A DNA stretch of 64,000 nucleotides from Coleophoma eucalyptorum (GCA_026120035.1 JALRME010000012.1:744001-808000); one strand, 5' to 3'. Positions 23,947 through 34,207 are shown, numbered from the stretch's first letter. Program-made: numbers and translations. Notes: generated by a model not told the origin, from the sequence alone.

Positions 23947-25435
23947 ATGGCTAAAACCTTTCGATTCATAACCTCACAGAGGCCACTGTCTCTCATCCAA
24001 AATTTGCGCCTCAGCACATACACAAGAAGATGGCAATCTTCAACTGCCTCTTCGCAGCAGGGTTCTTTACACGATATTCAAGTTCCGCAGACTAAAATAG
24101 AAACACCAAAAACACCTTCACCTTTGACCCGTCTCCCGACTTCTAATTTGCTTAGAAGTCTGTTTTTGGGGACCCTTTTTAAGTCGCCAATCCTGTTCAA
24201 AGTTGGGCTGACTTTCCTACAAAATGTTGCCAGCTCGGACTCATCCATTCTGAACCCCGATAAAAATGTTTTACTGCGAGCCATTGTCCGTCCGATCGTA
24301 TACGACCAATTTTGCGCTGGGACCAACAGATCCGAGGTACAAAGGACTGTATCAGACATGAAGGAAATGGGATTTGCAGGAGTTATTCTTTGTTACGGCA
24401 AGGAGCTCGTGGTTGACAAAGATAAGCCGAATTTAAGCCCACAATCTTTGCAGGATCAATCGAAGACCCAAATTGATAATTGGCGAGATGGAAACTTAGA
24501 AACCTTGCGTATGATTGGAGCTGGTGACTACCTTGGAGTAAAGTAAGTCAGTTAAATTGGAAGCCTGTCTGCCACTCAATGCTAAAAATCCTGAAGAGTC
24601 ACAGGTGCAGGTGCTGCAATTACACAAGCACTTCTAGATGGCAAAGACCCCCCCCCAGGAATTGTCCCTTGCTTTGGATTCGATTTGCCAACAGGCAGCA
24701 GCTCAAAAGACTCGACTTTGGATTGATGCTGAACAGCAAGCACTTCAACCTACAATTGATAATTGGGCAATTGATTTGATGCGCCGTCACAATCGCAATG
24801 GAGAGGCACTGGTGTCCAATACCCTCCAGGCTTACCTGAAATCATCTCGAGACAGAATTGCAAGACAGCTTCAGCTTGCCCAGAAAGAGAACTGGAGCTT
24901 AGGCATCAAGTTGGTACGCGGGGCTTACATTGGAAGTGACCATAGAGACCGCATCCATGATACCAAAGCAGAAACCGACGCTTCTTATGACGGGATAGCC
25001 AGAGATATCTTGTCACGATCCTTCCCAGGTTTCACAAAGGAAGATTTTCCTGATGTGCATATATTCCTTGCAGGTCATAATTCTGAATCTATTCGGATGG
25101 CATCTAACATTGCAACTGACTTAGCACTCAGTGGCGACCTGAAAAATGCTCCTCGTTTTGGGCTGTTACAGGGCATGGCAGACGACATTAGCTGTGAGCT
25201 TTTGAGCGTTGGTGAGAAAGCAAAGGACATTAAGGCAATTACAAAAAAGGACCTCGATGCCCAAAAGATGGCTACTCCCCTAGTATACAAATGTTTGACT
25301 TGGGGAACTGTTCGAGAGTGTATGCAATATCTTGTACGGAGAGCGGTTGAGAATCAAGGCGCTACTGGCAGGATGGGAGAAGGCGTGGCTGCCATTAAGG
25401 TCGAGCTGATGAGACGCATAAGACGAGAAAGCTAG
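23947..25435 (+). pseudogene. prnD: Proline dehydrogenase, frame broken at a C9 run
   Basis: A mitochondrial FAD enzyme that oxidises L-proline to pyrroline-5-carboxylate. Exons are 23947-24542 and 24597-25435 with a 54 nt intron; splicing gives GVK-VTGAGAAITQALL, which is conserved coding sequence. Directly after it, nine C at 24648-24656 shift the frame: the upstream frame reads DGKDPPP and the downstream frame, needed for the rest, starts at QELSLALDSI. Eight C would give one continuous frame of 477 residues. All other family features are intact: an N-terminal Arg/Ser-rich presequence, RLWIDAEQ, IKLVRGAYIGSDH and LAGHNSES. No alternative splice I tried repairs the frame. An assembly or sequencing slip in the homopolymer is at least as likely as a true mutation, since everything else is conserved. 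Typed as pseudogene only because of the frame break. It heads the proline cluster, divergent from the regulator. Confidence 0.85.
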
Positions 25436-25694
25436 GAATATCAGAATGAAATTTCATAGAGATGCATCAAATCCCAAGAAGCCTTTCTTTAATACTATAT
25501 GTTTGCCTAGAACTTGTGCAATAATTGAAGACCAAAATGCTTAGAGAAATAATTTTGACCCCGCTTCCAGCAGCTTTAGGCACTTAGATGCCGACCGAAC
25601 GATATTTTGAGACAATACAGCAGACCAATAAATAATGAAAATGATATATGTTATCTTTGGTATGCCGCAACACTCAACTCACAACTGCAGATGG

Positions 25695-25709
25695 CGGATC
25701 AAAATGCCG
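25695..25709. promoter_or_regulatory. CGG-N9-CCG palindrome, 4 of 7
   Basis: Sequence CGG ATCAAAATG CCG, in the P5C dehydrogenase promoter, 46 bp (start to start) from copy 5. Confidence 0.5.
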
Positions 25710-25740
25710 CTGACCTCGAGATGCGGCTCGCCAAGAATCT

Positions 25741-25755
25741 CGGTCGGGACAACCG
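25741..25755. promoter_or_regulatory. CGG-N9-CCG palindrome, 5 of 7
   Basis: Sequence CGG TCGGGACAA CCG, flanked so that the arms extend to CTCGG and CCGAG (25739-25757). It lies 147 bp before the P5C dehydrogenase ATG. It matches copy 6 at most inner positions (CGG-N-CGGG-N-CA-N-CCG). Confidence 0.6.
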
Positions 25756-25901
25756 AGAGCGGGGGCGTATTGCATATCATGGAATGAGTCGTGTGTGAAT
25801 CCCAGGTCTGTCTCTCAATTTGTGTATTAAAGGAGGAATATTTGTGTGGGAGATGTAGAGAATTCTCATCCATTCGACCTCTCCATACCAAGTACCCCAT
25901 C

Positions 25902-27730
25902 ATGAAATCATACACGGCTCCTTGGCGATGTACTTCGTTCACTATCCGCCCTCGCTTACCTCGACAAACAGCGGGTCTTCAAAAGTCATGCTTGTCGATG
26001 TGGCATCCACCAGCGTTTGAAAACGAGCAGGCAGTAAGCCAAGAATATGCTTATTTTCAAGATTACAGTATTGACCGAATCCATTAGAAAATTTACGCCA
26101 AAGGATCTCGTGAAAGAGCTGAACTTACCCAGGCCCTTCAAGACTTGAAAGCTCGAATGCCCGAAAAGATCCCAATTACCGCAGCTGGTTTACAAGTGAG
26201 TCTGTATTTTGGTATGTCTCACAGAATCTAATGTTCCTGGCGTAGATCAACAAAGTCACAAATTCAAAGCAAGAGAACCCTTCCAAGTACGCCGAGAGCG
26301 TAGCAGAATATGCTTCTGCTACCCCGGAGGACGTTAACGCTTGTATTGATGCAGCGCTTGCTGCCAAGCCGGAGTGGGAATCTATGCCTTTTGAAGATCG
26401 TGCAGCGATCTTTTTACGCGCCTGTGAATTTATCACGGGGAAGTATAGATCAGAGATTGTAGCTGCTACAATGCTCGGCCAAGGGAAAAACATCTGGCAG
26501 GCTGAGATCGATGCCGCTGCCGAGACGGTCGACTTTTTCAAGTATTATATTCAAGAATGTTTCCGACTATTTTCCGAACAGCCAAAGGTACACACGCCAG
26601 GAACTTGGAACAAACTTGAATATCGGCCGCTAGAAGGGTTTGTGTACGCAATTGCCCCATTCAATTTCACCGCCTTAGGAGCCACTCTCATAGGACCGGC
26701 CGCACTACTCGGCAATGTGGTTGTTTGGAAGCCATCGCCATCCGCCTTGCACGCAAGCTGGATCCTGCATAAGATTCTTCTTGAAGCAGGTCTTCCCGAG
26801 GATGTCATTCAGTTTGTACCTGGAGATGCCGAGCAGATTACCAATACCATCTTGAGGCGTCCAGAGTTTGCGGCATTGTCTTACATCGGCTCAACTGCAG
26901 TCTTCAAGGGGTTGCTTGGGAAAATTGGAAAAGCTACTGCAGAAGGCACCTTCAGATCCTATCCGAGAGTTGTTGGAGAGACTGGCGGAAAGAACTTCCA
27001 TTTAGTCCACTCATCTGCTGATGCTAAGAGTGCAGCGTATAACACTATTCGTGGGGCTTTTGAGTATCAGGGCCAGAAATGCTCAGCATGCTCTAGAGCA
27101 TATGTCTCTGAATCTATCTGGCCCGAATTCAAACGCCATCTTGTTGAGGGATTAGAGAAAGTTAAAGTTGGAGACGTTGAAGACTTCAGCAACTTTATAA
27201 ACCCAGTAATCCACGAGCGTTCGTTCGACAAGTTGGCCGATGTTATCAATAAAGCCAGAAATGACCCTGAACTCGAACTTATTACAGGAGGGAAAGCTTC
27301 TAAAGAAAAAGGATATTTCGTCTACCCAACTGTTTATAGAACCAGCAACCTTAAACACGAACTCATGTCTCGCGAACTTTTTGGGCCTATTCTATCTATC
27401 TACGTCTATCCAGATTCAGAGTGGGAAAGTGTAACGAAGATTGTCGATTCTACCTCAACATATGCTCTTACTGGCAGTATCTTTGCGCGAAACCAAAAAG
27501 CGGGACGTTTTGCCCAAGACAAGCTCAAGCACAGCGCTGGAATGCTATACATGAACACAAAATGCACCGGTTCGGTTGTGGCACAACAACCATTTGGGGG
27601 AAGCAGAGATAGTGGAACTAATGACAAGACGGGAACGATGGCTCATCTCACGCGATTTACCAGCGTTCGAACTATTAAAGAGGAATTTGGGACGCTAGAT
27701 GATGTTCAGTATCCTTCAAACGAAGTTTAG
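25902..27730 (+). CDS. prnC: Delta-1-pyrroline-5-carboxylate dehydrogenase
   Basis: A mitochondrial NAD-dependent aldehyde dehydrogenase that converts P5C (glutamate semialdehyde) to glutamate, the last step of proline catabolism. Exons are 25902-26033, 26088-26195 and 26246-27730, with introns of 54 and 50 nt, giving 574 residues, the family's normal size. The N-terminus is rich in Arg, Ser and Thr without acidic residues, as expected for mitochondrial import. Splicing restores KIYAKGSRERAEL. Catalytic residues are visible as E325 in VVGETGGKNF and C359 in EYQGQKCSACSR; cofactor and substrate loops include APFNFTALG and FGGSRDSGTN. It is in the same direction as proline dehydrogenase, 466 bp downstream, with two CGG-N9-CCG sites between. 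The identification is firm. Confidence 0.95.
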
Positions 27731-28103
27731 CATATTCACTAGTGGGCGCCATTTAGCATGTATATTTAATGTTATTCAAATCCAGAAATTATCTGTGCCC
27801 TTTTCTTTCGAACAAAAGACTTTGGTTGAAAATAAAATGCGAACTAGCACATGAGACGTTATTTCCATAGACATATCCATGGTGATCTTTGTACTCTCTA
27901 GTTCTATATGTCTTCTAAGTTTCAACTTATACATACTTAGGAATGTGCTTGAAGTTGGTTTAAGGTTGGAGAGGTATCTCAGGATGAGCAATCTTAACCA
28001 CCTGAGACAGTGATTGTAACTTGATGAACTCACTTTAAAATACAGGACAGGTACATATTTCGCAATTAAATAGTAATTCTATTCTCTTCTAGATGCTTTA
28101 ATA
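27731..28103. other. Convergent 3' spacer
   Basis: AT-rich 3' flank shared by P5C dehydrogenase and the converging proline-racemase-family gene. Nothing else is seen. Confidence 0.6.
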
Positions 28104-29147
28104 TCACAGATGATGATCCCCCATATGCCATTGATCGCCAACTCTAAAACCCTCAGGGAAAGGATCGCTTGGGTCCAAGACGATCTGCTTGAAACTTGTG
28201 ATCCATGCACTTCCCTTAACAGTTGGGAAAACAGCTGGGTAGTCGCCAACTTTGGTCGTGCCAGAAATATGAGCAAAAAACTCAGTACCAGTGATGCTCG
28301 TGTGTCTCAAATGCTCATTTACTTTCAGCTGTCCTCTAGCATGTAGCACAGCCATCCGAGCACATGTACCAGTTCCGCAAGGACTTCTATCAAACCGTCC
28401 TGGAGATGCTACTACTGTATTGATGGCTGTCTTGCCATTCTGCCAGTCCTCTAGGGGGTGAGTAAATTCGAGGATACTGACTCCTTTGATCCCTGGGTTT
28501 TCCGGATGTACAGGAGTGAATTGTGCTTGTACTGCACGCTTTATTCTCTCTCCTACCTCTACCAGCTTAGAACCATAGGCGTTCTCAATTTTAAGCCCAA
28601 CAGAAGATGCATCAACAATAGCATACATCATGCCTCCCCATGCAATATCCACCAAGACTTCTCCTAACCCCGGAACCTCAACTTTCAGATCTAGAGCAAA
28701 CACAAATGCAGGTACATTATCGAATGCCACGCTCTTGCATTTTCCAGCCTCGCACCATGCTGTAATGCTGATCAAGCCTGCAGCAGTATCCAATTTCAGA
28801 TGAGTCACGGGCTCCTTCATCTCTACCATGCCGGTTTCCAAGAGGACGGTTGCAGTGCAGATTGTGTTCGACCCCGACATTGGTGCGTACTCTTCACTCT
28901 CCATTATTAGAAAACCAGCATCGGCCCGTGGATCACATGGTGGTAAAATCAAATTTGTATTCATCGACGATCGTCCACGGGGCTCGTTGAGCAACAGATT
29001 CCTTAGGTGGTCTTTCTTTGTCCAGAAGTACATCATTTTCTCAAACATGGTCTTCCCAGGAACATCTAATACACCACCAACAATGACATCGCCTACCTCA
29101 CCAGCGGCATGCGCACCAACAACCGAGATGGAGCGTGAGAAGTACAT
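28104..29147 (-). CDS. Proline racemase superfamily: 3-hydroxyproline dehydratase or 4-Hyp epimerase
   Basis: A single exon of 347 residues of the PLP-independent proline racemase superfamily. The family's two catalytic positions are S91 in APMSGSNTICT and C257 in DRSPCGTGTCAR, so the pair is Ser/Cys rather than the Cys/Cys of true proline racemase or the Cys/Thr of the human dehydratase. Ser/Cys members are reported to act as trans-3-hydroxy-L-proline dehydratases and/or 4-hydroxyproline epimerases. The neighbours favour dehydratase: an OCD-family enzyme able to reduce the product (pyrroline-2-carboxylate) to proline lies 3.5 kb away, while the oxidase, deaminase and semialdehyde dehydrogenase of the 4-Hyp epimerase route are absent. 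It is divergent from the amino-acid permease across 700 bp with one CGG-N9-CCG site. The N-terminal GAHAAGEVGDVIVGGV fits a cytosolic enzyme without a targeting signal. Confidence 0.88.
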   Translation of the reverse strand: MYFSRSISVVGAHAAGEVGDVIVGGVLDVPGKTMFEKMMYFWTKKDHLRNLLLNEPRGRSSMNTNLILPPCDPRADAGFLIMESEEYAPMSGSNTICTATVLLETGMVEMKEPVTHLKLDTAAGLISITAWCEAGKCKSVAFDNVPAFVFALDLKVEVPGLGEVLVDIAWGGMMYAIVDASSVGLKIENAYGSKLVEVGERIKRAVQAQFTPVHPENPGIKGVSILEFTHPLEDWQNGKTAINTVVASPGRFDRSPCGTGTCARMAVLHARGQLKVNEHLRHTSITGTEFFAHISGTTKVGDYPAVFPTVKGSAWITSFKQIVLDPSDPFPEGFRVGDQWHMGDHHL

Positions 29148-29847
29148 TGTCGAGAAGTGGTGAAAAGTCGAGTGTTCAACAGTGAAAACTCAACTAGGAT
29201 AGATAACGTTAATCGATTATAAATTGTGAGATTTACTTGGATTTGGAACGAAAAACAATTATTAGTAGTAAAGCATCGCATAAGCTATTACTAGATATCT
29301 TATAGTTGTGGGATGCGATGTAAGGGGGCAGCTCTGTAGCAATCGAGAGCCTGGTGTCTAGACTTCGTCCAAGACACCAGTAGATTCAACCCATAAATAT
29401 ATTCAGAAGCAACGGATTTAAATCTCCCAGACCGAGTAGCCGTTATCTAATACTCGGACGGGCCATCCGAACCAGCGTTGCGGTTACTCATTACTGTATC
29501 TGCACCAAAGCTACAGGTGGCTGCAGGCACGATAGCACCAAGCCACAGTTATCATCTTGAACTCGACCACGTGATATATAGTAAATAATGTCAATACCGA
29601 GTTGTTTGTAGGGATTCTCAGCATGATCGTCGCCTCGAGGTCAGAAGTGGGCAATCTTTCTTATCATCCCTTATCTTTTAGTGAGCATGATTCTTACGTG
29701 ATGAAGTACCTATCTTACCACGTATGCATGCTGTGACTGACATGGGGGAAGTAGCCTAGGCTATATAGAGCCTACAAGACTACTTTGCAACTTTACCCTT
29801 GGCCCCTTGAAATTTGAAAATCTTTCTTCCCCTAAATATCAACACGG
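29148..29847. promoter_or_regulatory. Divergent promoter, racemase-family enzyme / permease
   Basis: A 700 bp spacer between divergent starts, with one CGG-N9-CCG palindrome roughly in the middle. There is no coding potential. Confidence 0.6.
29455..29469. promoter_or_regulatory. CGG-N9-CCG palindrome, 6 of 7
   Basis: Sequence CGG ACGGGCCAT CCG, with arms extending to TCGGA and TCCGA (29454-29470). It is placed to serve both the racemase-family gene (308 bp) and the permease (379 bp). Its inner sequence closely resembles copy 5. Confidence 0.6.
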
Positions 29848-31806
29848 ATGATGGATAAAACGATGAAAGACAAGGTTACATACCCGGATGTTGATCCACC
29901 AGACCAAGAAATTGGTGAAAACGGGATCCTCAGAGATCCTAACAATGGCAATGGCGAAACCCGTCGTGGGTTGAAAAGTCGACACATTCAGCTTATAGCC
30001 TTGGGTATGCGGCACTATTTCCTCTCAAGAACGACAAATCACGCATCGGTGTCTAATAAATTACCCCCATTTAGGTGGCACCATTGGTACAGGATTATTT
30101 GTTGGGTCTGGAAGTGTTCTGGCTACAGGCGGACCAGGTATGCGATTTAAAATTTTGTCAATCTTCTAGTGGCCTGACTTATAACCCAGCGCCACTTCTC
30201 ATCGCTTATATCATAATGGGGCTTCTTGTCTGGATTATCATGCTTGATTTAGGTGAAATGACGTCTTATATGCCTGTAAAAGGGGTCTCAGTGCCATTCT
30301 TCGTCGAGAGGTTCGTAGAACCTAGTCTAGCCTTTGCTGCTGGTAAGTTTATAAATTTCTATTTGAACTGATATGACTGTACCAAGCGATAGTTATACTA
30401 AGTTTTTGATAGCATGGAACTATTGGTATGCATTCTCGATCGTTGTACCTGCCGAAATCACTGCAGCCTCACTGGTGCTACAGTATTGGACAGACAGAGT
30501 TCCTGTTGCTGTTTGGATCACTATAATCCTTGTTAGTGAGTTACTCTTTAAGTTATAAACCAGAAGTGCTGCGTACTCATGTCTGATAGTCATTATATTT
30601 CTCAACATTGTGGCCGTTTCATGGTTTGGTGAGGCCGAATTCTGGTTCGCATCGATAAAGATTCTCGCAATTATCGGCCTTGTGATTGTAGGCATTATCA
30701 TATTCTTTGGAGGTGCTCCAACTCATGATCGCTTGGGATTCAGATATTGGAACAATCCTGGCGCTTTTAATGATTATCTTGTCAAAGGAGACACAGGAAG
30801 ATTCCTTGCAGTCTGGAATGCCCTGGTGCATTCAGCATTCGCATTCGCCCTATCGCCAGAACTTATCACTATGACTGCAGGAGAGGCTGTTGCACCACGA
30901 CGCAACATTCCGAAAGCTGTGGGACGATACATCTACCGACTGATAGCTTTCTATGTTTTGGGCTCTTTAGTCATTGGAGTAATCGTGCCATATGATGATA
31001 ATCGTTTACTCTCGGCTATCAATAGCGGAGTCTCAACTGCTGCTGCAAGTCCTTTTGTCATCGGAATCCAGAATGCTGGAATACCTGTCCTCAATCACAT
31101 TATCAATGCAGTCATTCTCACATCAGCTTGGTCTTCAGGAAACTCTTTCATGTTCGCTGGGTCGCGCATGCTTTACTCTCTTGCATTAAGAGGTCAAGCA
31201 CCTAAGATTTTTAGGAAGTGTAACCGCAATGGCGTACCTTACTTTGCTGTGCTTGCCACTGCCTGTCTTTCAGCACTTGGCTACCTTAATGTGTCCAACA
31301 GCGGCGCGGTGGTATTTTCTTGGCTAAGCAACATTATCACTGTCAGTGGTTTCATTGCCTGGACAATTGTGATGATCACCTTTTTGGTATGTCTGCTCAT
31401 TCCCAAGGTGATAATTTTGATTTTAAGCTAACGAGGACTCCAGCGTTTCCGAAAGGCAGTTGCTTATAATGGGATTGGCGACCGTCTACCTTTTAAAAGT
31501 CCTCTCCAGCCTTATAGCACCTACTTCGCGATATTTATGATCGTGCTCATCGCCATCACCAACGGGTTCAGTGTATTTTTCCCTGGTAGCTTCACCGCGT
31601 CAAACTTCTTTGCGGCCTATATCACACTGCCAATCTTCGCTGTGCTCTACTTCGGACATAAGATCTGGTTTCGTACACAATGGTACCGCCCCGTGGAGGA
31701 TATCGACATATTCAGCGGACTGGAGGAGGTGGAAGAGGTCACGGCTCTTGATGTACCACCAGTGCCACATAACGTTTTCGAGAAAATCTGGTTCTGGATT
31801 GTCTAG
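29848..31806 (+). CDS. Amino-acid permease, YAT family (PrnB-like position)
   Basis: A plasma-membrane proton symporter of the fungal APC amino-acid family. Six exons, 29848-30004, 30075-30137, 30190-30342, 30413-30535, 30590-31386 and 31444-31806, with introns of 52-70 nt, give 551 residues. The family signature SRHIQLIALGGTIGTGLFVGSG is assembled across intron 1. Other hallmarks are LATGGPAPLL, the region ending in the proline helix GAAPTHD-like GGAPTHDRLGFRYW, and SAWSSGNSFMFAGSRMLYSLA. About 12 membrane helices fit. Four introns fall in the first 230 codons. Sitting between pyrroline and proline enzymes and sharing a promoter with the racemase-family gene, it probably imports proline or hydroxyproline; the substrate is inferred from position only. 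Confidence 0.9.
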
Positions 31807-32670
31807 CCTCATTGGATATGTGAGAGAATTTCAGGAGCAATTTTGCAGAAAATTCTATTGCTGTCGCAGTCTTCATCTTTGTAGACGTGATGGTCACAAC
31901 TGCAGCTAGTCAGAACATTTGTTTCAGCGTCAGTAATCACTATATTGTGCTACGGATGACCTATATAGCTTTAGCTACCTTGATCTAATTGTAATATTTC
32001 ACCTGCGTAATTATCTCCATAAACCTTAACCTTAGCCATTTTACGAAGCGTCTATCTTGGCATTTGTCTTTTCCATGGTGGGTACGGCAGTATTCCCCAA
32101 GGACGATGAGGGTGGCGGGTTGGCGTGTGCAGATCTCTATGACAATGAAATATTAACTGAAACATAGGAAGTTGAAAATTACACGATTAGCTTCATAAAG
32201 AAATTACAGTATCTAGCCTGAGGGTTTACTTGATATTCCTTGAGATGATGACGGGATGTAAATGCTATCTTTTACGGAAAACCGCCCCGAGTAGGTGTGT
32301 GGGGCGTTTGGAAGAGGGCTCGGCTGATCCGAAGAGCGTCCTGGAGCCAAATGGCGAAAGTGCGTATCTTGTCCGCGGCAACTAATGCAGATGATAATCT
32401 TCCCGTAGCTGGGATTACCAACACTAGTGATTGAAACCTTTTCAGATATGTCAGTTGCTGTATCAACTCGTGGAAATCGTGACATAACTTCCCCCTTCCT
32501 ATGTAACCCGTGATTATTCATTAACTGTCTATCAAAGTTATTGTCCAATATTAAAATGGCAACAATACAAAGTTTTTACCACTCTATTCTGCAAGCTTCT
32601 AGAATACTCAGACTGTAACTAAGTGGATCAAAGGATCATCTCTAGTCTCTATATTGCTGATAAACTCTAT
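31807..32670. other. Convergent 3' spacer
   Basis: This 864 bp stretch lies between the converging permease and OCD-family genes. Only short unsupported open frames are present. No RNA gene or repeat was recognised. Confidence 0.55.
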
Positions 32671-33798
32671 CTAAAAGTCTGGAATATTTACACCGACACC
32701 TTTCTCACGGGCCAGAGCCATAACACCCTTTCCAATGGCAATATCCATGATTCCTACACCAACACTCTTATACACAACCATACCAGTTTCTAGCCACTGA
32801 TTCAGTTTCTGAGTATCTTGACCGGTAGCCAAAAGATCGGCAATCTCTCCAACTTCGATAATCTTTTCAGGCTCAATCTTCGCCTGGACGATCTCTCCTG
32901 CTTCTTGATAACAAGCTTCACGGGAATCTACTGCGATGAACCCACCGCTATTTCCCTTTGGATTATAACCCTCTTCGGAATCAACAACCTTGCGTAACAT
33001 ATCAGGGTGCAACTCAAGCATCTCTAGGTTCCAGGAACCAATTGCAGATATATACCGCGTCTTAGCCCTGGCCTGTTCAGTGAAAAGAAGGTCGCCAGAG
33101 AACAAGGGAGCTCTTGACGGTGTAGTGCAAAAGATCGCATCAGATTCGACCAGAAGACCCTCAACGCATTGTTGGTAATCAGCCTGACTAGGGTCCAGGA
33201 TGTCGAATTTAACTTCTGAGTGCCAGTGGGACTGATCATCCTTTGACAAACGATCGAGGAGTGCTTTCGAGCGGGCCAGCGATCTATTAATCACAGTGAC
33301 TTTCCGGATATCAGCCCCCCGCAGTAGAAGGGCAAGCCGGATATGCCACAGCGCCTGCTTCCCCGCTCCGAAAACGACGATATTCTCTACGACCTTCCGG
33401 TTCTCAAAGAGCAGCATGGATCCCATCGATGTACGGAAGGCTGTTAATTCCTCTGCATTGATGATCCCGCGCGCACGCCCCGTCTCGTCGCAGAGCGTCA
33501 AGACGCATGTCAGAGTCTTTGGTGGCTGTTCGCTTGCGCTCGTTTGTGCAGCTTGGGCGGGAGGAGCGCCCACGATCTTGACGGCAACGTTTTGTGATGA
33601 AGTTGCTGGCATGAACAACGTTGACTGACCGTTGGGACGAGTCACAGCTATTCGGTGCGGTTGATATAGGTGCTCATTCTGAGTGGAATACTCAAGGAAT
33701 GCTTGACGAAGGGAGCTTGCAAATGTCCTCACATCTCTCCCCTCCAGGCTAGCGAGCAGCTGCTTCACGCACGAGTCCGTCAAGAGTAGGAAATCCAT
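32671..33798 (-). CDS. OCD/mu-crystallin family, probable pyrroline-2-carboxylate reductase
   Basis: A cytosolic NAD(P)-dependent enzyme of the ornithine cyclodeaminase/mu-crystallin family, single exon, 375 residues. The Rossmann glycine motif is VVFGAGKQALWH (G144, G146), the family lysine is K74 in VAVKIVG, and R122-T123 lie in FRTSMGSM, all at expected places. Members either cyclise ornithine to proline with loss of ammonia or reduce Delta-1-pyrroline-2-carboxylate to proline. Both reactions feed proline dehydrogenase; the presence of a Ser/Cys racemase-superfamily enzyme in the cluster favours the reductase role. It has a CGG-N9-CCG site 128 bp upstream, which links it to the other pathway genes. 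The choice between the two activities needs biochemistry. Confidence 0.85.
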   Translation of the reverse strand: MDFLLLTDSCVKQLLASLEGRDVRTFASSLRQAFLEYSTQNEHLYQPHRIAVTRPNGQSTLFMPATSSQNVAVKIVGAPPAQAAQTSASEQPPKTLTCVLTLCDETGRARGIINAEELTAFRTSMGSMLLFENRKVVENIVVFGAGKQALWHIRLALLLRGADIRKVTVINRSLARSKALLDRLSKDDQSHWHSEVKFDILDPSQADYQQCVEGLLVESDAIFCTTPSRAPLFSGDLLFTEQARAKTRYISAIGSWNLEMLELHPDMLRKVVDSEEGYNPKGNSGGFIAVDSREACYQEAGEIVQAKIEPEKIIEVGEIADLLATGQDTQKLNQWLETGMVVYKSVGVGIMDIAIGKGVMALAREKGVGVNIPDF

Positions 33799-34207
33799 GC
33801 TTGCGTTGTCTCTTTCACTAATTCACTTTGCTGAGTTTCCTCAGATAAGATAGATATATGTATGTATATGGGCTAAAATTTCGGGCGCTTACCGAAGTCC
33901 GCTATCGCACCCCCTTATCAGTGGGCGGAGAGCCTTTCCGCTGGATTTGGCCGTAGATGGATCCTTTCTTAAGCGAGCGCGGTGCTCCTTGCCGCATGTT
34001 TAAGTATCTACTTAGTGCGCGGCGTATGTATTGCATCGGAAATTCCTTATTGTGCCTTTATTATTCCCAGGCCGATATCTTAGTCACTCCCAAGTTTGTA
34101 TGCCTGTACAGTCTTGCCGCTGTCGGAAAATCTCCACCTAGACATGCTTAAAAGAACGGGTACAGACAAACTGTATTGATATTTTCGATCGGTTGCTTCT
34201 TTTGTCT
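33799..34207. promoter_or_regulatory. Promoter of the OCD-family gene
   Basis: A 409 bp spacer upstream of the OCD-family start and downstream of the SDR stop. It contains one CGG-N9-CCG palindrome and a closer-spaced CGG-N7-CCG (33882-33894). Confidence 0.55.
33926..33940. promoter_or_regulatory. CGG-N9-CCG palindrome, 7 of 7
   Basis: Sequence CGG AGAGCCTTT CCG, 128 bp upstream of the OCD-family ATG. Its right half (CTTTCCG) resembles copies 1 and 2. Confidence 0.5.

Larger units (their letters stand above)
25436..25901. promoter_or_regulatory. Promoter of P5C dehydrogenase
   Basis: A 466 bp spacer between two genes in the same direction. It holds two CGG-N9-CCG palindromes 31 bp apart, 193 and 147 bp before the P5C dehydrogenase ATG. 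No coding region is supported. Confidence 0.65.

Noticed and set aside
24543..24656. Alternative splicing as an explanation for the proline dehydrogenase frame change
   Set aside because: The only late acceptor (CTTCTAG before ATGGCAAAG) gives the wrong frame and would delete the conserved TGAG segment.
33882..33894. CGG-N7-CCG upstream of the OCD-family gene
   Set aside because: The spacing differs from the N9 class and it occurs once; kept out of the regulon count.
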